Of a stretch of 64,000 nt of DNA, positions 1 to 10,968 are shown piece after piece. The stretch comes from Clostridiales bacterium (GTDB taxonomy: Bacteria; Bacillota; Clostridia; Saccharofermentanales; Saccharofermentanaceae), in the NCBI GenBank assembly GCA_017427465.1, contig JAFRST010000047.1, positions 1 to 64,000 on the forward strand. The letters run 5' to 3'. The position numbers and the translations under genes are program-made. The notes under the pieces are model-generated. The model was not told where the DNA came from. It made no database searches and saw nothing but the letters and a program-made list of their open reading frames with translations. Position 1 is the first letter of the stretch. Every line of letters begins with the position of its first letter.

Positions 1-71
1 ACCTCGATTACTTCTTTGATCTTGGAATACGACTGTCGCTCTGTCTTGCCTTGTTTTACGGAATGGACCAT
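1..71 (-). CDS. rpoB: RNA polymerase beta subunit, N-terminal fragment (cut by window edge)
   Basis: The minus strand from 71 reads 23 complete codons beginning MVHSVKQGKTER and continuing QSYSKIKEVIE to the window edge. The pattern of a short basic stretch, then S-Y-S-K-I-x-E-V, is what Clostridia RpoB proteins show at their extreme N-terminus, just before the conserved 'PNLIE' segment that would lie outside the window. A GAGGTGA ribosome binding site precedes the ATG, and a consensus promoter lies about 150 bp upstream. The identification rests on 23 residues only, so it is a strong resemblance rather than proof. The long untranslated leader (about 72-210) fits a highly regulated housekeeping gene. 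Confidence 0.65.
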   Translation of the reverse strand, partial: MVHSVKQGKTERQSYSKIKEVIE

Positions 72-216
72 TGTTAACGAATCACCTCACACAAAGCTTA
101 AAAACACATGGTTTAAGCGGTTTCTTGGTTGAAAAGCATTTCTAATTACCATAAAAATTCTTTTCCGTCAAGAGAAATAGGCATAGTTGCCCAAACCCAT
201 TACGACGCAGTAAAGA

Positions 217-245
217 ATTATATAGAAGGCAACAACTTTTGTCAA
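217..245 (-). promoter_or_regulatory. Consensus sigma-A promoter for rpoB
   Basis: On the minus strand a perfect TTGACA (240-245) and a perfect TATAAT (217-222) are separated by exactly 17 bp. Transcription would start near 210 and run leftward into the rpoB start at 71, leaving a leader of about 140 nt in which I see no gene. Confidence 0.85.
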
Positions 246-334
246 CAACTTTTTTCGTGCATGGTTAGGCAAAAGTGATCATAAAGTTATGGTCACCCTT
301 AACACGACTGTGCGTTGGTATTTTCCCAAAATGC

Positions 335-783
335 GGAAAATGCATATTGGGGGAAAAGATTCCGGGGAGATTTTTTCCCGATTCCGGAAAAATCCCAATT
401 TAGGAAAAGATTTTGGGGATTTCTTTTCCCAAAACACGGAAAATCTCAATTTAGGAAAAGATTTTGGGAATTCCTTTTCCCAAAAAGCGGAAAACCCCAA
501 TTTAGGAAAAGATTTTGGGGATTTCTTTTCCCAAAAAGCGGAAAACCTGAATTTAGGAAAAGATTATGGGGATTTCTTTTCCCAAAAACGCTAAAACTCT
601 CAATTTGGGAAAAGATTTGGGCAATTCTTCCCCGAAAAACGCGAAAAACCTCAATTTAGGAAAAAATCCCGGGCAATTCTTTTCCAAAATCGCAAAAATC
701 CTTCATTTGGGAAAACTTCCACGCCAATTCTTTCCCAAATCGCAAAAAACGGCCCATTTAGGAAAAACCTGCCCCGTCCTGCG
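335..783. repeat. 51-bp tandem repeat array, about 8.8 units
   Basis: Units begin at 335, 386, 438, 489, 540, 591, 642, 693 and 743, giving lengths of 51, 52, 51, 51, 51, 51, 51, 50 and a partial last unit. Each unit has the form GGAAAA, then CAATTTAGGAAAAGATTTT, then GGGGATTTC and TTTTCCCAAAA. It contains GGAAAAG and CTTTTCC arms about 13 nt apart, so each unit can fold. Units 2-5 are the most alike and divergence grows towards 783. The array lies between the pyrG terminator and the rpoB promoter. Several frames stay open through it on both strands only because 51 is divisible by three; I see no ribosome binding site or family resemblance. Confidence 0.9.
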
Positions 784-804
784 CTCAAACCCCATTAACA
801 TCAA

Positions 805-840
805 ACAAAAAAGCAGGATAAAGTCCCAAGACCTTATCCC
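805..840 (-). terminator. Rho-independent terminator of pyrG
   Basis: On the minus strand, arms GGATAAGGTC and GACTTTATCC close a short loop and are followed by a T-rich tract (805-811). It lies about 40 bp past the pyrG stop codon. Confidence 0.75.
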
Positions 841-877
841 GCCTCTGTATCTGTATATGCGATTTATTAAAAACAAA

Positions 878-2476
<1,599 letters not shown>

Positions 2477-2524
2477 TCATCATCTCTTTTCTTTATTTTT
2501 CGAAAAATATCCCTAAACAAAATT

Positions 2525-2569
2525 CTAAGTAATCCCCGAGGACCTTTTGGGTCCAGGGGGGTTACTTAG
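2525..2569 (-). terminator. Long hairpin between glnA and pyrG
   Basis: Arms CTAAGTAA (2525-2532) and TTACTTAG (2562-2569) enclose a second paired segment of C-rich and G-rich arms with GGACC/GGGTCC at the tip, giving an almost continuous stem of about 19 bp. Read on the minus strand it lies just past the glnA stop, so it is probably the glnA terminator or an attenuating or processing hairpin. The T-tract after it is weak (TTAGAATTTTGTTT), so a pure terminator role is uncertain. Confidence 0.6.
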
Positions 2570-2592
2570 GGTGGGTGGAATATGAGGATCTG

Positions 2593-4695
2593 TTATTTTA
2601 CGCTGAAGAGCAAGTCGCCGTAGGAAGGAAGCGGCCAGCATTCCTTGGAGACATAAGTCTCTGCTTCATCGGCTGCCTTGCGGATATCGTTCATTGCTGT
2701 AATGACGTTATCCTTGATATATAAGCTCTCTGAAATGATGTCTGATTCGCCGTTTGCTGCAGCGATCGCCTTTTCGAGTCCGTTAGCTCCTGAGTAAACC
2801 TTGTCTGCAAGGTCAGAGAGCTTGGCGATGATGTCACCTTCGTAAACACATGCTGCGGAAGGAGCTACGGCCTTCTTGGCTGCAACGCTGCCTGCGAGCT
2901 TTGTCTCATAGCACTCAATTGCAGGAAGGATCATGCGTCTGCTCATCTCGAGCATTGTGTTAGCCTCGATGAGGACTGACTTGCTGTAGTTCTCGAGCAT
3001 GATCTCGACTCTGGACTTGAGCTCTGCCTCTGTGAAGACCTTGTGTGATGTGAGCATCGTTACGTTCTTCTCATCGAGGAGGTGAGGCATACAGTCAGGT
3101 GTTGTCTTGTAGTTGGAAAGGCCCCTTACCTCTGTAGCTTCCTTGACCCAGGCATCGTCATATCCGTTGCCGTTGAAGAGGATCCTCTTGTGATCCTTGA
3201 TGGTCTTCTTGATCATGTCGTGAAGTGCTGTCTCGAAATCTTCTGCGCCTTCAAGTCTGTCTGCATAGATCTTCAGAGATTCTGCAACAGCTGCGTTGAG
3301 CATCATGTTTGCACAGGCGATGCTGTTGGAAGAACCGAGGCTTCTGAACTCGAACTTATTGCCGGTGAAAGCAAAAGGTGAAGTTCTGTTACGGTCTGTC
3401 GTATCACGGGCAAAGCGGGGCAGTACGTCAACGCCGAGCTTCATGATCTTCTTCTCAGAACCTGCATAAGGTGTGTCATTCTCGATGGCATCGAGGATAG
3501 CGGAGAGCTCGTCGCCCAAGAAGATGGAGATGATTGCCGGAGGTGCCTCGTTAGCTCCTAATCTGTGGTCGTTGCCTGCTGTTGCAACAGCGAGCCTCAG
3601 GAGATCCTGGTAATCGTCAACTGCCTTGATAACAGCGCAGAGGAAGAGCAGGAACTGGGCGTTCTCATAAGGTGTAGCACCGGGTGAGAGAAGGTTGATG
3701 CCTGTATCTGTCGACATTGACCAGTTGTTGTGCTTGCCTGATCCGTTTACGCCTGCGAAAGGCTTCTCGTGAAGGAGACATACAAGGCCGTGGCGTGAAG
3801 CGACTTTTTGCATGATCTCCATCATGAGCTGGTTCTGGTCTGTAGCGATATTCGTTGAAGAATAGATCGGAGCGAGCTCGTGCTGTGCGGGAGCAACCTC
3901 GTTATGCTCTGTCTTGGCAAGGATACCGAGCTTCCAGAGCTCCTGGTTCAAGTCATTCATGAACTCCTGGACCTTGGGCTTGATAACACCAAAGTAGTGG
4001 TCGTCCATCTCCTGGCCCTTGGGAGCCTTAGCGCCGAAAAGTGTTCTTCCGGTGTACTTGATGTCAGGACGCTTATCATACATTTCCTTTGTGATAAGGA
4101 AGTACTCCTGCTCAGGACCGACTGATGTATGAACATATTTAGCGTCTTCGTTTCCGAAAAGCTTTAAGATACGGAGTGCCTGCTTGTTCAAAGCTTCCAT
4201 TGAACGGAGCAAAGGTGTCTTCTTATCGAGTGCTTCACCTGTGTATGAGCAGAAAGCCGTAGGGATGCAGAGTGTCTTATCCTTGATGAAAGCATAAGAT
4301 GTAGGATCCCATGCGGTATATCCTCTTGCCTCGAAAGTAGCTCTGATGCCGCCTGTCGGGAATGAAGAAGCGTCTGGCTCGCCCTGGATGAGATTCTTTC
4401 CGGAGAATGCCATGATGACACCGCCGTCCGGTGAAGGCTCGATAAATGAGTCATGCTTCTCTGCTGTAACGCCTGTCAAAGGCTGGAACCAGTGAGTAAA
4501 GTGTGTGGCGCCCTTTGCAAGTGCCCAGTCGCGCATTGCTGTTGCTACTTGTTCAGCAACCTTGATATCAAGCTTTGCGCCCTCATCGATCGTCTTTCTG
4601 AGTGACTGATATACATCGTCGGTCAAGACCGCTCTCATCACTCTGTCGTCAAACACGTTCTCACCGAACATTTCCGGTACAGATCTCGTTTCCAT
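2593..4695 (-). CDS. glnA: Glutamine synthetase type III
   Basis: Makes glutamine from glutamate, ammonia and ATP. The 700-residue length and layout are those of the GSIII (GlnN) class rather than the ~450-residue GSI. Visible signatures are [26 protein letters not shown] near residue 318, [13 protein letters not shown] near 372 and [10 protein letters not shown], which carry metal, glutamate and nucleotide ligands in the family. An AGGAGG site lies 7-8 nt before the ATG. It starts only 32 bp after gltD on the same strand, so GOGAT and GS are probably one nitrogen-assimilation operon. GSIII enzymes are common in Bacteroides and anaerobic Firmicutes. Confidence 0.95.
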   Translation of the reverse strand: METRSVPEMFGENVFDDRVMRAVLTDDVYQSLRKTIDEGAKLDIKVAEQVATAMRDWALAKGATHFTHWFQPLTGVTAEKHDSFIEPSPDGGVIMAFSGKNLIQGEPDASSFPTGGIRATFEARGYTAWDPTSYAFIKDKTLCIPTAFCSYTGEALDKKTPLLRSMEALNKQALRILKLFGNEDAKYVHTSVGPEQEYFLITKEMYDKRPDIKYTGRTLFGAKAPKGQEMDDHYFGVIKPKVQEFMNDLNQELWKLGILAKTEHNEVAPAQHELAPIYSSTNIATDQNQLMMEIMQKVASRHGLVCLLHEKPFAGVNGSGKHNNWSMSTDTGINLLSPGATPYENAQFLLFLCAVIKAVDDYQDLLRLAVATAGNDHRLGANEAPPAIISIFLGDELSAILDAIENDTPYAGSEKKIMKLGVDVLPRFARDTTDRNRTSPFAFTGNKFEFRSLGSSNSIACANMMLNAAVAESLKIYADRLEGAEDFETALHDMIKKTIKDHKRILFNGNGYDDAWVKEATEVRGLSNYKTTPDCMPHLLDEKNVTMLTSHKVFTEAELKSRVEIMLENYSKSVLIEANTMLEMSRRMILPAIECYETKLAGSVAAKKAVAPSAACVYEGDIIAKLSDLADKVYSGANGLEKAIAAANGESDIISESLYIKDNVITAMNDIRKAADEAETYVSKECWPLPSYGDLLFSVK

Positions 4696-4727
4696 AATAT
4701 ATTCCTCCTAAAATTTAATAACTTGGT

Positions 4728-6194
4728 TTAGATCAACGGGCTGTATCCCATTAAGAATTTGTCCATCTCGGCTGCGCAGTGCCTTCCTTCCGTTATGGCC
4801 CACACTACGAGCGATTGTCCTCTGTGCATGTCTCCTGCTGTGAACACTTTAGGTATTGAAGTCTTATACTGTTCAGGCTCTGTCTTTACCGTTCCTCTTT
4901 GTGTCAGCTCGACTTTGCTTTCTTTTGCTATGTAGTCTTCGCATCCCACAAAACCTGCCGCGATTATCAGGAGATCGCACTTTATCGTCTGTTCGGTTCC
5001 TTCCACCTCAACAAGCTTTCTGTCTTCGAACTTGACCTTGACAGTCTTGATCTCTTTTAGCTTTCCCTTTTGAGTAATGAGTTCCTTTACGGTAGTCTCA
5101 TATATTCGCGGGTCGGAACCGAATACCTTGATGGCCTCCTGTTGTCCGTAGTCGGTCTTCAGGGCCTTTGGCCATTCGGGCCAGGGGTTATTTTGTTGTC
5201 TTTCTTTTGGCGGCCTTGCCATCATCTCAAGCTGCGTGATGCTTCTGCAGCCCTGTCTGATACAAGTTCCGACACAGTCGTTTCCGGTATCACCGCCTCC
5301 GACGACAACTACGTTCTTGTCCTTGGCGCTTATCGTCCACTTGCCCTGCTTTCCGGAGAGAAGGTCCTTGGTCGCAGACTTGAGGAAATCAACGGCAAGA
5401 TGCATATCCTTACAATCTTCTGAACCCTTTGCGGTGATCGTTCTTGCTTTCTTTGCGCCGCAGCAGAGAGCTACCGCATCGAATTCTTCCTTTATCTTCT
5501 CGAAAGAAGCGCCGCTGCCTACGTCAACACCTGTCTTGAATACAACGCCCTCTTCCTCCATCAGCTTTCTTCTTCTCTCGATCACGCTTTTGTCGAGTTT
5601 CATGTTCGGAATGCCGTACATCAGTAAGCCGCCGATCTGGTCCTCGCGCTCGAAAACAGTAACCTCATGGCCTCTGTGATTGAGCTGGTCAGCAACTGCG
5701 AGTCCTGCAGGGCCTGCGCCGATAACGGCTACCTTCTTGCCTGATCTGGTATTCGGGATCCTGGGCTTCATGTAACCCAGCTCATAACCTTTTTCGATCA
5801 GGAAGAGCTCGTTATCGTGGATCGTAACTGCTCCTGAGTTTATTCCGTTGATGCATGCCTTCTCGCAAAGCGCGGGGCATACTCTTCCCGTGAACTCCGG
5901 GAAGTTGGATGTCTTCAAAAGCCTGCCCAAAGCTGCTTCGTAGTGACCTTTGTAGATCTCGTCGTTCCACTCGGGGATAACGTTATGTAAAGGACATCCC
6001 GTTACCATGCCCTTGAGGCATATGGCCGACTGGCACATCGGCACGCCGCAGTCCATGCATCTTGCAGCCTGGCAGCGTCTTTCTTCTTCATTTAAGTGGT
6101 TGTGAAATTCCTCAAAGCCGGTGATCCTGGATTCTTCAGATACCCAGGAATCTTCGTGCCTGTCGTATTCCATAAATCCTGTAGCTTTACCCAT
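4728..6194 (-). CDS. gltD: Glutamate synthase small subunit
   Basis: The beta subunit of NADPH-GOGAT passes electrons from NAD(P)H through FAD to the large subunit. The N-terminal cysteine-rich stretch RCMDCGVPMCQSAICLKG holds ligands for Fe-S clusters. GAGPAGLAVADQLNHRGHEV is the FAD-binding Rossmann loop and VVGGGDTGNDCVGT the NADPH-binding one. The ATG at 6194 was chosen because GGGAGG lies 6 nt before it and the protein then begins MGKATGFMEYDR as in homologues; a longer open frame to 6284 would run into gltB. It starts 16 bp after the gltB stop, so the two are translationally close. Product 488 residues, normal length. Confidence 0.96.
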   Translation of the reverse strand: MGKATGFMEYDRHEDSWVSEESRITGFEEFHNHLNEEERRCQAARCMDCGVPMCQSAICLKGMVTGCPLHNVIPEWNDEIYKGHYEAALGRLLKTSNFPEFTGRVCPALCEKACINGINSGAVTIHDNELFLIEKGYELGYMKPRIPNTRSGKKVAVIGAGPAGLAVADQLNHRGHEVTVFEREDQIGGLLMYGIPNMKLDKSVIERRRKLMEEEGVVFKTGVDVGSGASFEKIKEEFDAVALCCGAKKARTITAKGSEDCKDMHLAVDFLKSATKDLLSGKQGKWTISAKDKNVVVVGGGDTGNDCVGTCIRQGCRSITQLEMMARPPKERQQNNPWPEWPKALKTDYGQQEAIKVFGSDPRIYETTVKELITQKGKLKEIKTVKVKFEDRKLVEVEGTEQTIKCDLLIIAAGFVGCEDYIAKESKVELTQRGTVKTEPEQYKTSIPKVFTAGDMHRGQSLVVWAITEGRHCAAEMDKFLMGYSPLI

Positions 6195-6210
6195 AAGATC
6201 CTCCCTAAGA

Positions 6211-9200
6211 TCAAGCACCGACTTTAGTGAATTCTCTGAATGCTTCGTAAACTGCCTGTTCACGGGCGATTCCCTGCTCTTCATACTTTGCGATCAACGT
6301 CAGCATGTGACGGTAATCTGTCGGTATGATCTTCTTGAAGCTCAGGGCATACTTGTCAAAGTCTTGAAGTATTGCCTTCGCCTTGGAAGATCCTGTTGCC
6401 TGCTCATAATCTTGAAGGATTTGTTTGAGCTCATTCTTGTCTGCTTCTTCTGTAATCTCACTCATCTCAACAAGAGCCTTGTTGATCTTCGTGTAAAGTG
6501 TGTGATGTTCATCGAGTACATAAGCCATGCCGCCGCTCATGCCTGCTGCGAAGTTCTTTCCGACTTCGCCGAGGATTACGGCCTTGCCGCCTGTCATGTA
6601 CTCAAGTCCGTGGTCTCCGGTACCTTCGCATACGCCTGTCGCGCCCGAGTTCCTGATCATGAATCTCTCACCGGCTACACCGCAGACGTATGCAGTACCG
6701 TTTGTTGCGCCGTAAAGTGCAACGTTTCCGATGATGACATTCTTGGAAGCTTCAAATCCGGAATTCTCATAAGGCTTGATGATGAGCTTTCCGCCGGATA
6801 ATCCTTTTCCGAAGCCGTCATTCGCATCACCTGTGAGCTTTAACGTAAGGCCCTTCGGGATAAACGCACCGAAGCTCTGTCCGCCGCCGCCCGTAAGTTC
6901 TACCGTGACGCTGTCATCGGCAAGGCTGCTGCCATATGTGGAGGTTATCTCCGAACCTAAGATGGTTCCTACTGCTCTGTCGGTACTCGATACCTTAACG
7001 TCATCGATCCTGATCGTTCCGTTCTTAAGGCCTTTCGCGAGCTGCGGAAGGAATACTCTCTCGTCGATCGTCTTTTCGAGCTCGAAGTCGAAAACGTGGT
7101 CAGGCTCGAAATGACGTGTTGGGGAATCCGCATAGGACGGATCTATAATCTGCGAGAGGGAGACCATCTCGGCTCTCTTCGTTATCTGCTTGTCCTTGAC
7201 CTTGAGAAGATCGGATCTTCCGACCATCTCGTCAACTGTTCTGAAGCCCAGCTCTGCCATGATCTCCCTTAACTCTTCTGCGATGAAGAGCATGAAGTTC
7301 ATAACGTGCTCGGGCTTGCCCTTGAATCTCTTTCTCAAGTCCTCGTTCTGGCATGCGATACCGAAAGGGCAGGTATCCTTGTTGCAGACTCTCATCATCA
7401 TGCATCCCATTGATACCAGCGGTGCAGTAGCAAATCCGAATTCTTCTGCACCAAGAAGTGCTGCGATGGCTACGTCTCTTCCGCTCATCAACTTGCCGTC
7501 GGTCTCAACCGCGACTCTTCCGCGAAGGCCGCTCTCGATCAGCGCATGATGGGTCTCTGCGAGGCCTAATTCCCAAGGAAGACCTGCGTTGTGGATGGAG
7601 CTTGCGGGTGCTGCTCCCGTACCGCCGTCATAACCTGAGATGAGGATTACCTGTGCGCCTGCTTTTGCAACGCCGCACGCGATCGTTCCTACGCCTGCTT
7701 CTGATACGAGCTTTACTGATATTCTTGCTTTTCTGTTTGCATTCTTAAGATCGTAGATGAGCTGTGCCAGATCTTCGATCGAGTAGATGTCGTGATGAGG
7801 CGGAGGTGAGATAAGGGCAACACCCGGTGTAGAGTATCTTCTCTCAGCGATCCAGGGATAGACCTTCTTGCCCGGGAGGTGTCCGCCTTCACCCGGCTTT
7901 GCACCCTGAGCCATCTTGATCTGGATCTCTTCAGCGCTGTTTAAGTATTCGCTCGTAACGCCGAATCTTCCCGATGCGACCTGCTTGATCTTGGAGTTCT
8001 TCTCCGTACCGAATCTCTCGGGTGACTCACCGCCCTCACCTGTATTGGACTTGCCGCCTAAGCGGTTCATTGCGATGGCCATGCACTCGTGTGCTTCCTT
8101 GGAGATGGAACCGTAAGACATTGCACCGGTCTTAAATCTCTTAACGATCTCTGAAGCAGGCTCTACTTCCTCCAGGGGGATCGAATTGCCTGTCTTCTTA
8201 AACGCGAGCAGACCTCTTAATGTATGAGGCTTCTCGTTATCAACGATTGCCGTATATTCCTTGAAGAGCTCGTAAGAACCTTCACAGACTGCCTTCTGGA
8301 GGGCAACGATCGTCTTCGGGTTGTAGAGATGGTCTTCTTTGTCATCGCCGCTTCTTAAGTTATGGAAGCCTGTGCTGTCCAAAGTCTCATCATTCTCGAG
8401 TCCCATGGGATCGAATGCCTTGTCATGTCTGAAGAGGATACCTTCGGAGATCTCTTCAAGGCCGATTCCTCCAACGCGGCTTACAATACCCGTGAAGTAC
8501 TTATCTACCACTTCCTTGCAGATTCCGACAGCCTCGAAGATTTTCGCGGACTGGTAGGACTGCAGTGTGGAGATACCCATTTTCGCGGATGTCTTAACGA
8601 TACCGTGCAGGATAGCGTAGTTATAATCATCGATCGCCGTGTGGTAATCCTTGTCGAGGATTCCCTTGTCGATCATCTCGGCGATGCACTCGTGAGCGAG
8701 ATAAGGATTGATGGCACGTGCGCCGAATCCTAAGAGAGTTGCCATCTGATGGACGTCTCTGGGCTCGCCGCTCTCGATGATGAGGGATACGGCAGTTCTC
8801 TTTCTCGTCTGTACCAGGTGCTGCTCAACTGCGGATACTGCGAGCAGTGAAGGAATAGCAACGTGGTTCTCATCTATGCCCCTGTCTGAGAGGATGATGA
8901 TGTTGGCACCCTTGCTGCATGTTCTGTCGACAGTGATCAGGAGCTGGTCCAAAGCCTTCTCTAATGAAGTATTTTTATAATAAAGAATGGATACTGTAGC
9001 TGCCTTGAAGCCGGGCTGGTCCAAAGACTTGATCTTAACGAGGTCAACGCCTGTGAGGATCGGGTTATTAACTTCGAGGACTCTGCAGTTGCCGCTCTTT
9101 TCTTCGAGGAGGTTACCGTCAGATCCGATATAAACTGTCGTATCCGTAACGATCTCTTCTCTGATGGAGTCGATCGGAGGGTTTGTGACCTGTGCGAAAA

Positions 9201-10752
9201 GCTGCTTGAAGAATGAGAACAACAGCTGGTGCTTCTCGGACAAAACAGCGAGCGGGATGTCAGTACCCATGGAAGCCGTAGCTTCGACCTTGTTCATGGC
9301 CATGGGTAAGATCTCGTTCTTAACGTCTTCGAATGTGTATCCGAAAACCTTATAGAGCTTGTTTCTCATCTCCTGAGTATGAACCGGGATCTTCTTGTTC
9401 GGGATCTTGAGTTCGGAAAGATGCAGGAGGTTCAATGCGAGCCACTCACCGTAAGGGTGCTTCTCAGAATAGATCTTCTTGCACTCTTCGTCAGATACGA
9501 GCTTGCCCTTCTCCGTATCGATAAGGAGGATGCGGCCGGGCTGCAGTCTGGACTTCTTTACGATGTGTTCAGGCTCTATATCGAGAACGCCTACCTCTGA
9601 AGAGAGGATCAGTCTGTTATCGTCTGTGATGTAATATCTTGAAGGTCTTAATCCGTTACGGTCGAGCGTAGCGCCTGCGATAACTCCGTCCGTGAAAAGG
9701 ATGGCTGCAGGGCCGTCCCAGGGCTCCATCATGGTTGCGTAGTAATGATAGAAATCCTTCTTCTCCTGCTCCATGTAAGAATCATTCTTCCAGGGCTCGG
9801 GGATCATCATCATTACTGCCAGAGGTAGCGGTATGCCGTTCATCATAAAGAACTCTAATGTGTTGTCGAGCATTGCGGAGTCAGAGCCCGTCTTGTGGAT
9901 GATCGGGAAGATCTTGTCTACATCGTTCTCGATCGAAGGGCTGTACAATGTCTCTTCACGCGCGAGCATCCTGTCGAAGTTACCTCTGATCGTGTTGATC
10001 TCACCGTTGTGAGCGATCATGCGGTAAGGATGTGCTCTCTCCCATGAAGGTGTCGTATTCGTGGAGAATCTTGAGTGGACCACAGCGATAGCCGTCTCAT
10101 AGTCCTTGCTCTGGAGATCCTTATAGAACTTACGGAGCTGTCCTACCAGGAACATTCCCTTATATACGATAGTTCTTGAAGATAAAGATGTTATATATGT
10201 CTCGTCTGTGCTCTGCTCGAATTCTCTTCTTGCGACATAGAGCATACGGTCGAATGCAAGGCCTTTGCCGCAGTTTGCCGGACGGTCAACGAAGCACTGC
10301 ATGATGACAGGCATTGCATCTCTTGCGACCTTGCCCAGGATATCGGGATCTGTGGGAACTTCTCTCCAGCCTAAGACCGTAAGACCGTTCTTTTCGGAGA
10401 TGACCTTGAACATGCGCATAGCGAGCGTGCGCTTCTTATTATCATTGGGAAGGAAGAACATTCCTACGCCGTAGTCGCCTTCGTCCTTTACTTCGATGCC
10501 TGATTCTTTAGCGGCATTCTTGAAGAACTTGTGTGATACCTGAACGAGGATGCCGACGCCGTCGCCTACCTCACCTGTAGCGTCCTTACCTGCTCTGTGC
10601 TCGAGCTTTTCGACAATGGACAAAGCATCATCAAGAGTACGGTATTCTTTTTTACCATCGATATTTACTACTAAACCGATACCGCAAGCGTCATGCTCTT
10701 CTTGCATTGCCTGATAGCATTCTTTAACGTACTTCTCTTCGTAAGGTCTCAT
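6211..10752 (-). CDS. gltB: Glutamate synthase large subunit
   Basis: The alpha subunit of GOGAT hydrolyses glutamine and transfers the ammonia to 2-oxoglutarate. I place the start at 10752: GGGAGGAG lies 6-7 nt upstream, giving MRPYEEKYVKEC and a 22-residue propeptide before Cys23 (DACGIGLVVNI), the residue that becomes the N-terminal nucleophile after processing. The product is about 1513 residues with, in order, the class II amidotransferase domain, a central domain, the FMN-binding synthase barrel with a CMMMRVCNKDTC iron-sulfur motif near residue 1120, and the C-terminal beta-helix (GXXGG repeats such as GTGDHGLEYMTGG). It is divergent from a LysR-type gene, as gltAB is from gltC in Bacillus. 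Confidence 0.97.
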   Translation of the reverse strand: MRPYEEKYVKECYQAMQEEHDACGIGLVVNIDGKKEYRTLDDALSIVEKLEHRAGKDATGEVGDGVGILVQVSHKFFKNAAKESGIEVKDEGDYGVGMFFLPNDNKKRTLAMRMFKVISEKNGLTVLGWREVPTDPDILGKVARDAMPVIMQCFVDRPANCGKGLAFDRMLYVARREFEQSTDETYITSLSSRTIVYKGMFLVGQLRKFYKDLQSKDYETAIAVVHSRFSTNTTPSWERAHPYRMIAHNGEINTIRGNFDRMLAREETLYSPSIENDVDKIFPIIHKTGSDSAMLDNTLEFFMMNGIPLPLAVMMMIPEPWKNDSYMEQEKKDFYHYYATMMEPWDGPAAILFTDGVIAGATLDRNGLRPSRYYITDDNRLILSSEVGVLDIEPEHIVKKSRLQPGRILLIDTEKGKLVSDEECKKIYSEKHPYGEWLALNLLHLSELKIPNKKIPVHTQEMRNKLYKVFGYTFEDVKNEILPMAMNKVEATASMGTDIPLAVLSEKHQLLFSFFKQLFAQVTNPPIDSIREEIVTDTTVYIGSDGNLLEEKSGNCRVLEVNNPILTGVDLVKIKSLDQPGFKAATVSILYYKNTSLEKALDQLLITVDRTCSKGANIIILSDRGIDENHVAIPSLLAVSAVEQHLVQTRKRTAVSLIIESGEPRDVHQMATLLGFGARAINPYLAHECIAEMIDKGILDKDYHTAIDDYNYAILHGIVKTSAKMGISTLQSYQSAKIFEAVGICKEVVDKYFTGIVSRVGGIGLEEISEGILFRHDKAFDPMGLENDETLDSTGFHNLRSGDDKEDHLYNPKTIVALQKAVCEGSYELFKEYTAIVDNEKPHTLRGLLAFKKTGNSIPLEEVEPASEIVKRFKTGAMSYGSISKEAHECMAIAMNRLGGKSNTGEGGESPERFGTEKNSKIKQVASGRFGVTSEYLNSAEEIQIKMAQGAKPGEGGHLPGKKVYPWIAERRYSTPGVALISPPPHHDIYSIEDLAQLIYDLKNANRKARISVKLVSEAGVGTIACGVAKAGAQVILISGYDGGTGAAPASSIHNAGLPWELGLAETHHALIESGLRGRVAVETDGKLMSGRDVAIAALLGAEEFGFATAPLVSMGCMMMRVCNKDTCPFGIACQNEDLRKRFKGKPEHVMNFMLFIAEELREIMAELGFRTVDEMVGRSDLLKVKDKQITKRAEMVSLSQIIDPSYADSPTRHFEPDHVFDFELEKTIDERVFLPQLAKGLKNGTIRIDDVKVSSTDRAVGTILGSEITSTYGSSLADDSVTVELTGGGGQSFGAFIPKGLTLKLTGDANDGFGKGLSGGKLIIKPYENSGFEASKNVIIGNVALYGATNGTAYVCGVAGERFMIRNSGATGVCEGTGDHGLEYMTGGKAVILGEVGKNFAAGMSGGMAYVLDEHHTLYTKINKALVEMSEITEEADKNELKQILQDYEQATGSSKAKAILQDFDKYALSFKKIIPTDYRHMLTLIAKYEEQGIAREQAVYEAFREFTKVGA

Positions 10753-10803
10753 ATTCTCCTCCCGCCCCGGAACCGCTTTCATCCACCACATGGTTCACGA
10801 GCT

Positions 10804-10872
10804 TTGAAATCATACTCAAAATGTATTGATATTTGCTTTTAATGCGTTTAGAATATCGTTGTATGATTTCAA
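10804..10872. promoter_or_regulatory. Paired inverted repeat in the gltB-lysR divergent region
   Basis: TTGAAATCATAC at 10804-10815 and its exact reverse complement at 10861-10872 face each other across 45 bp; with flanks the arms match at 14 of 15 positions. They bracket the likely gltB start region. Two identical opposed sites before a gene divergent from a LysR-type regulator fit regulator boxes, by analogy with the GltC boxes of Bacillus subtilis. Inference from position and symmetry only. Confidence 0.5.
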
Positions 10873-10929
10873 GGCTAATTGTAGCCCCAAGGCCGAAAGA
10901 AATAAAATACAAATAATATTCGTATTACG

Positions 10930-10950
10930 ATACCTTGTAGGTATGATAAT
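10930..10950 (+). promoter_or_regulatory. Candidate lysR promoter with overlapping dyad
   Basis: ATACC-TTGTA-GGTAT is a perfect dyad at 10930-10944. TATGAT at 10942-10947 could be the -10, with a weak -35 (TTCGTA) 17 bp upstream. The dyad would overlap the core promoter, which suits autoregulation. Confidence 0.4.
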
Positions 10951-10968
10951 TTTTGAGGAGGATATGGC

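Noticed and set aside
279..659. Long open frames on both strands across the 51-bp array
   Set aside because: They remain open only because the repeat length is a multiple of three; they lack ribosome binding sites and occur in several frames at once.
335..783. CRISPR array
   Set aside because: The units drift along their whole length and have no constant repeat with variable spacers; no cas gene is present.
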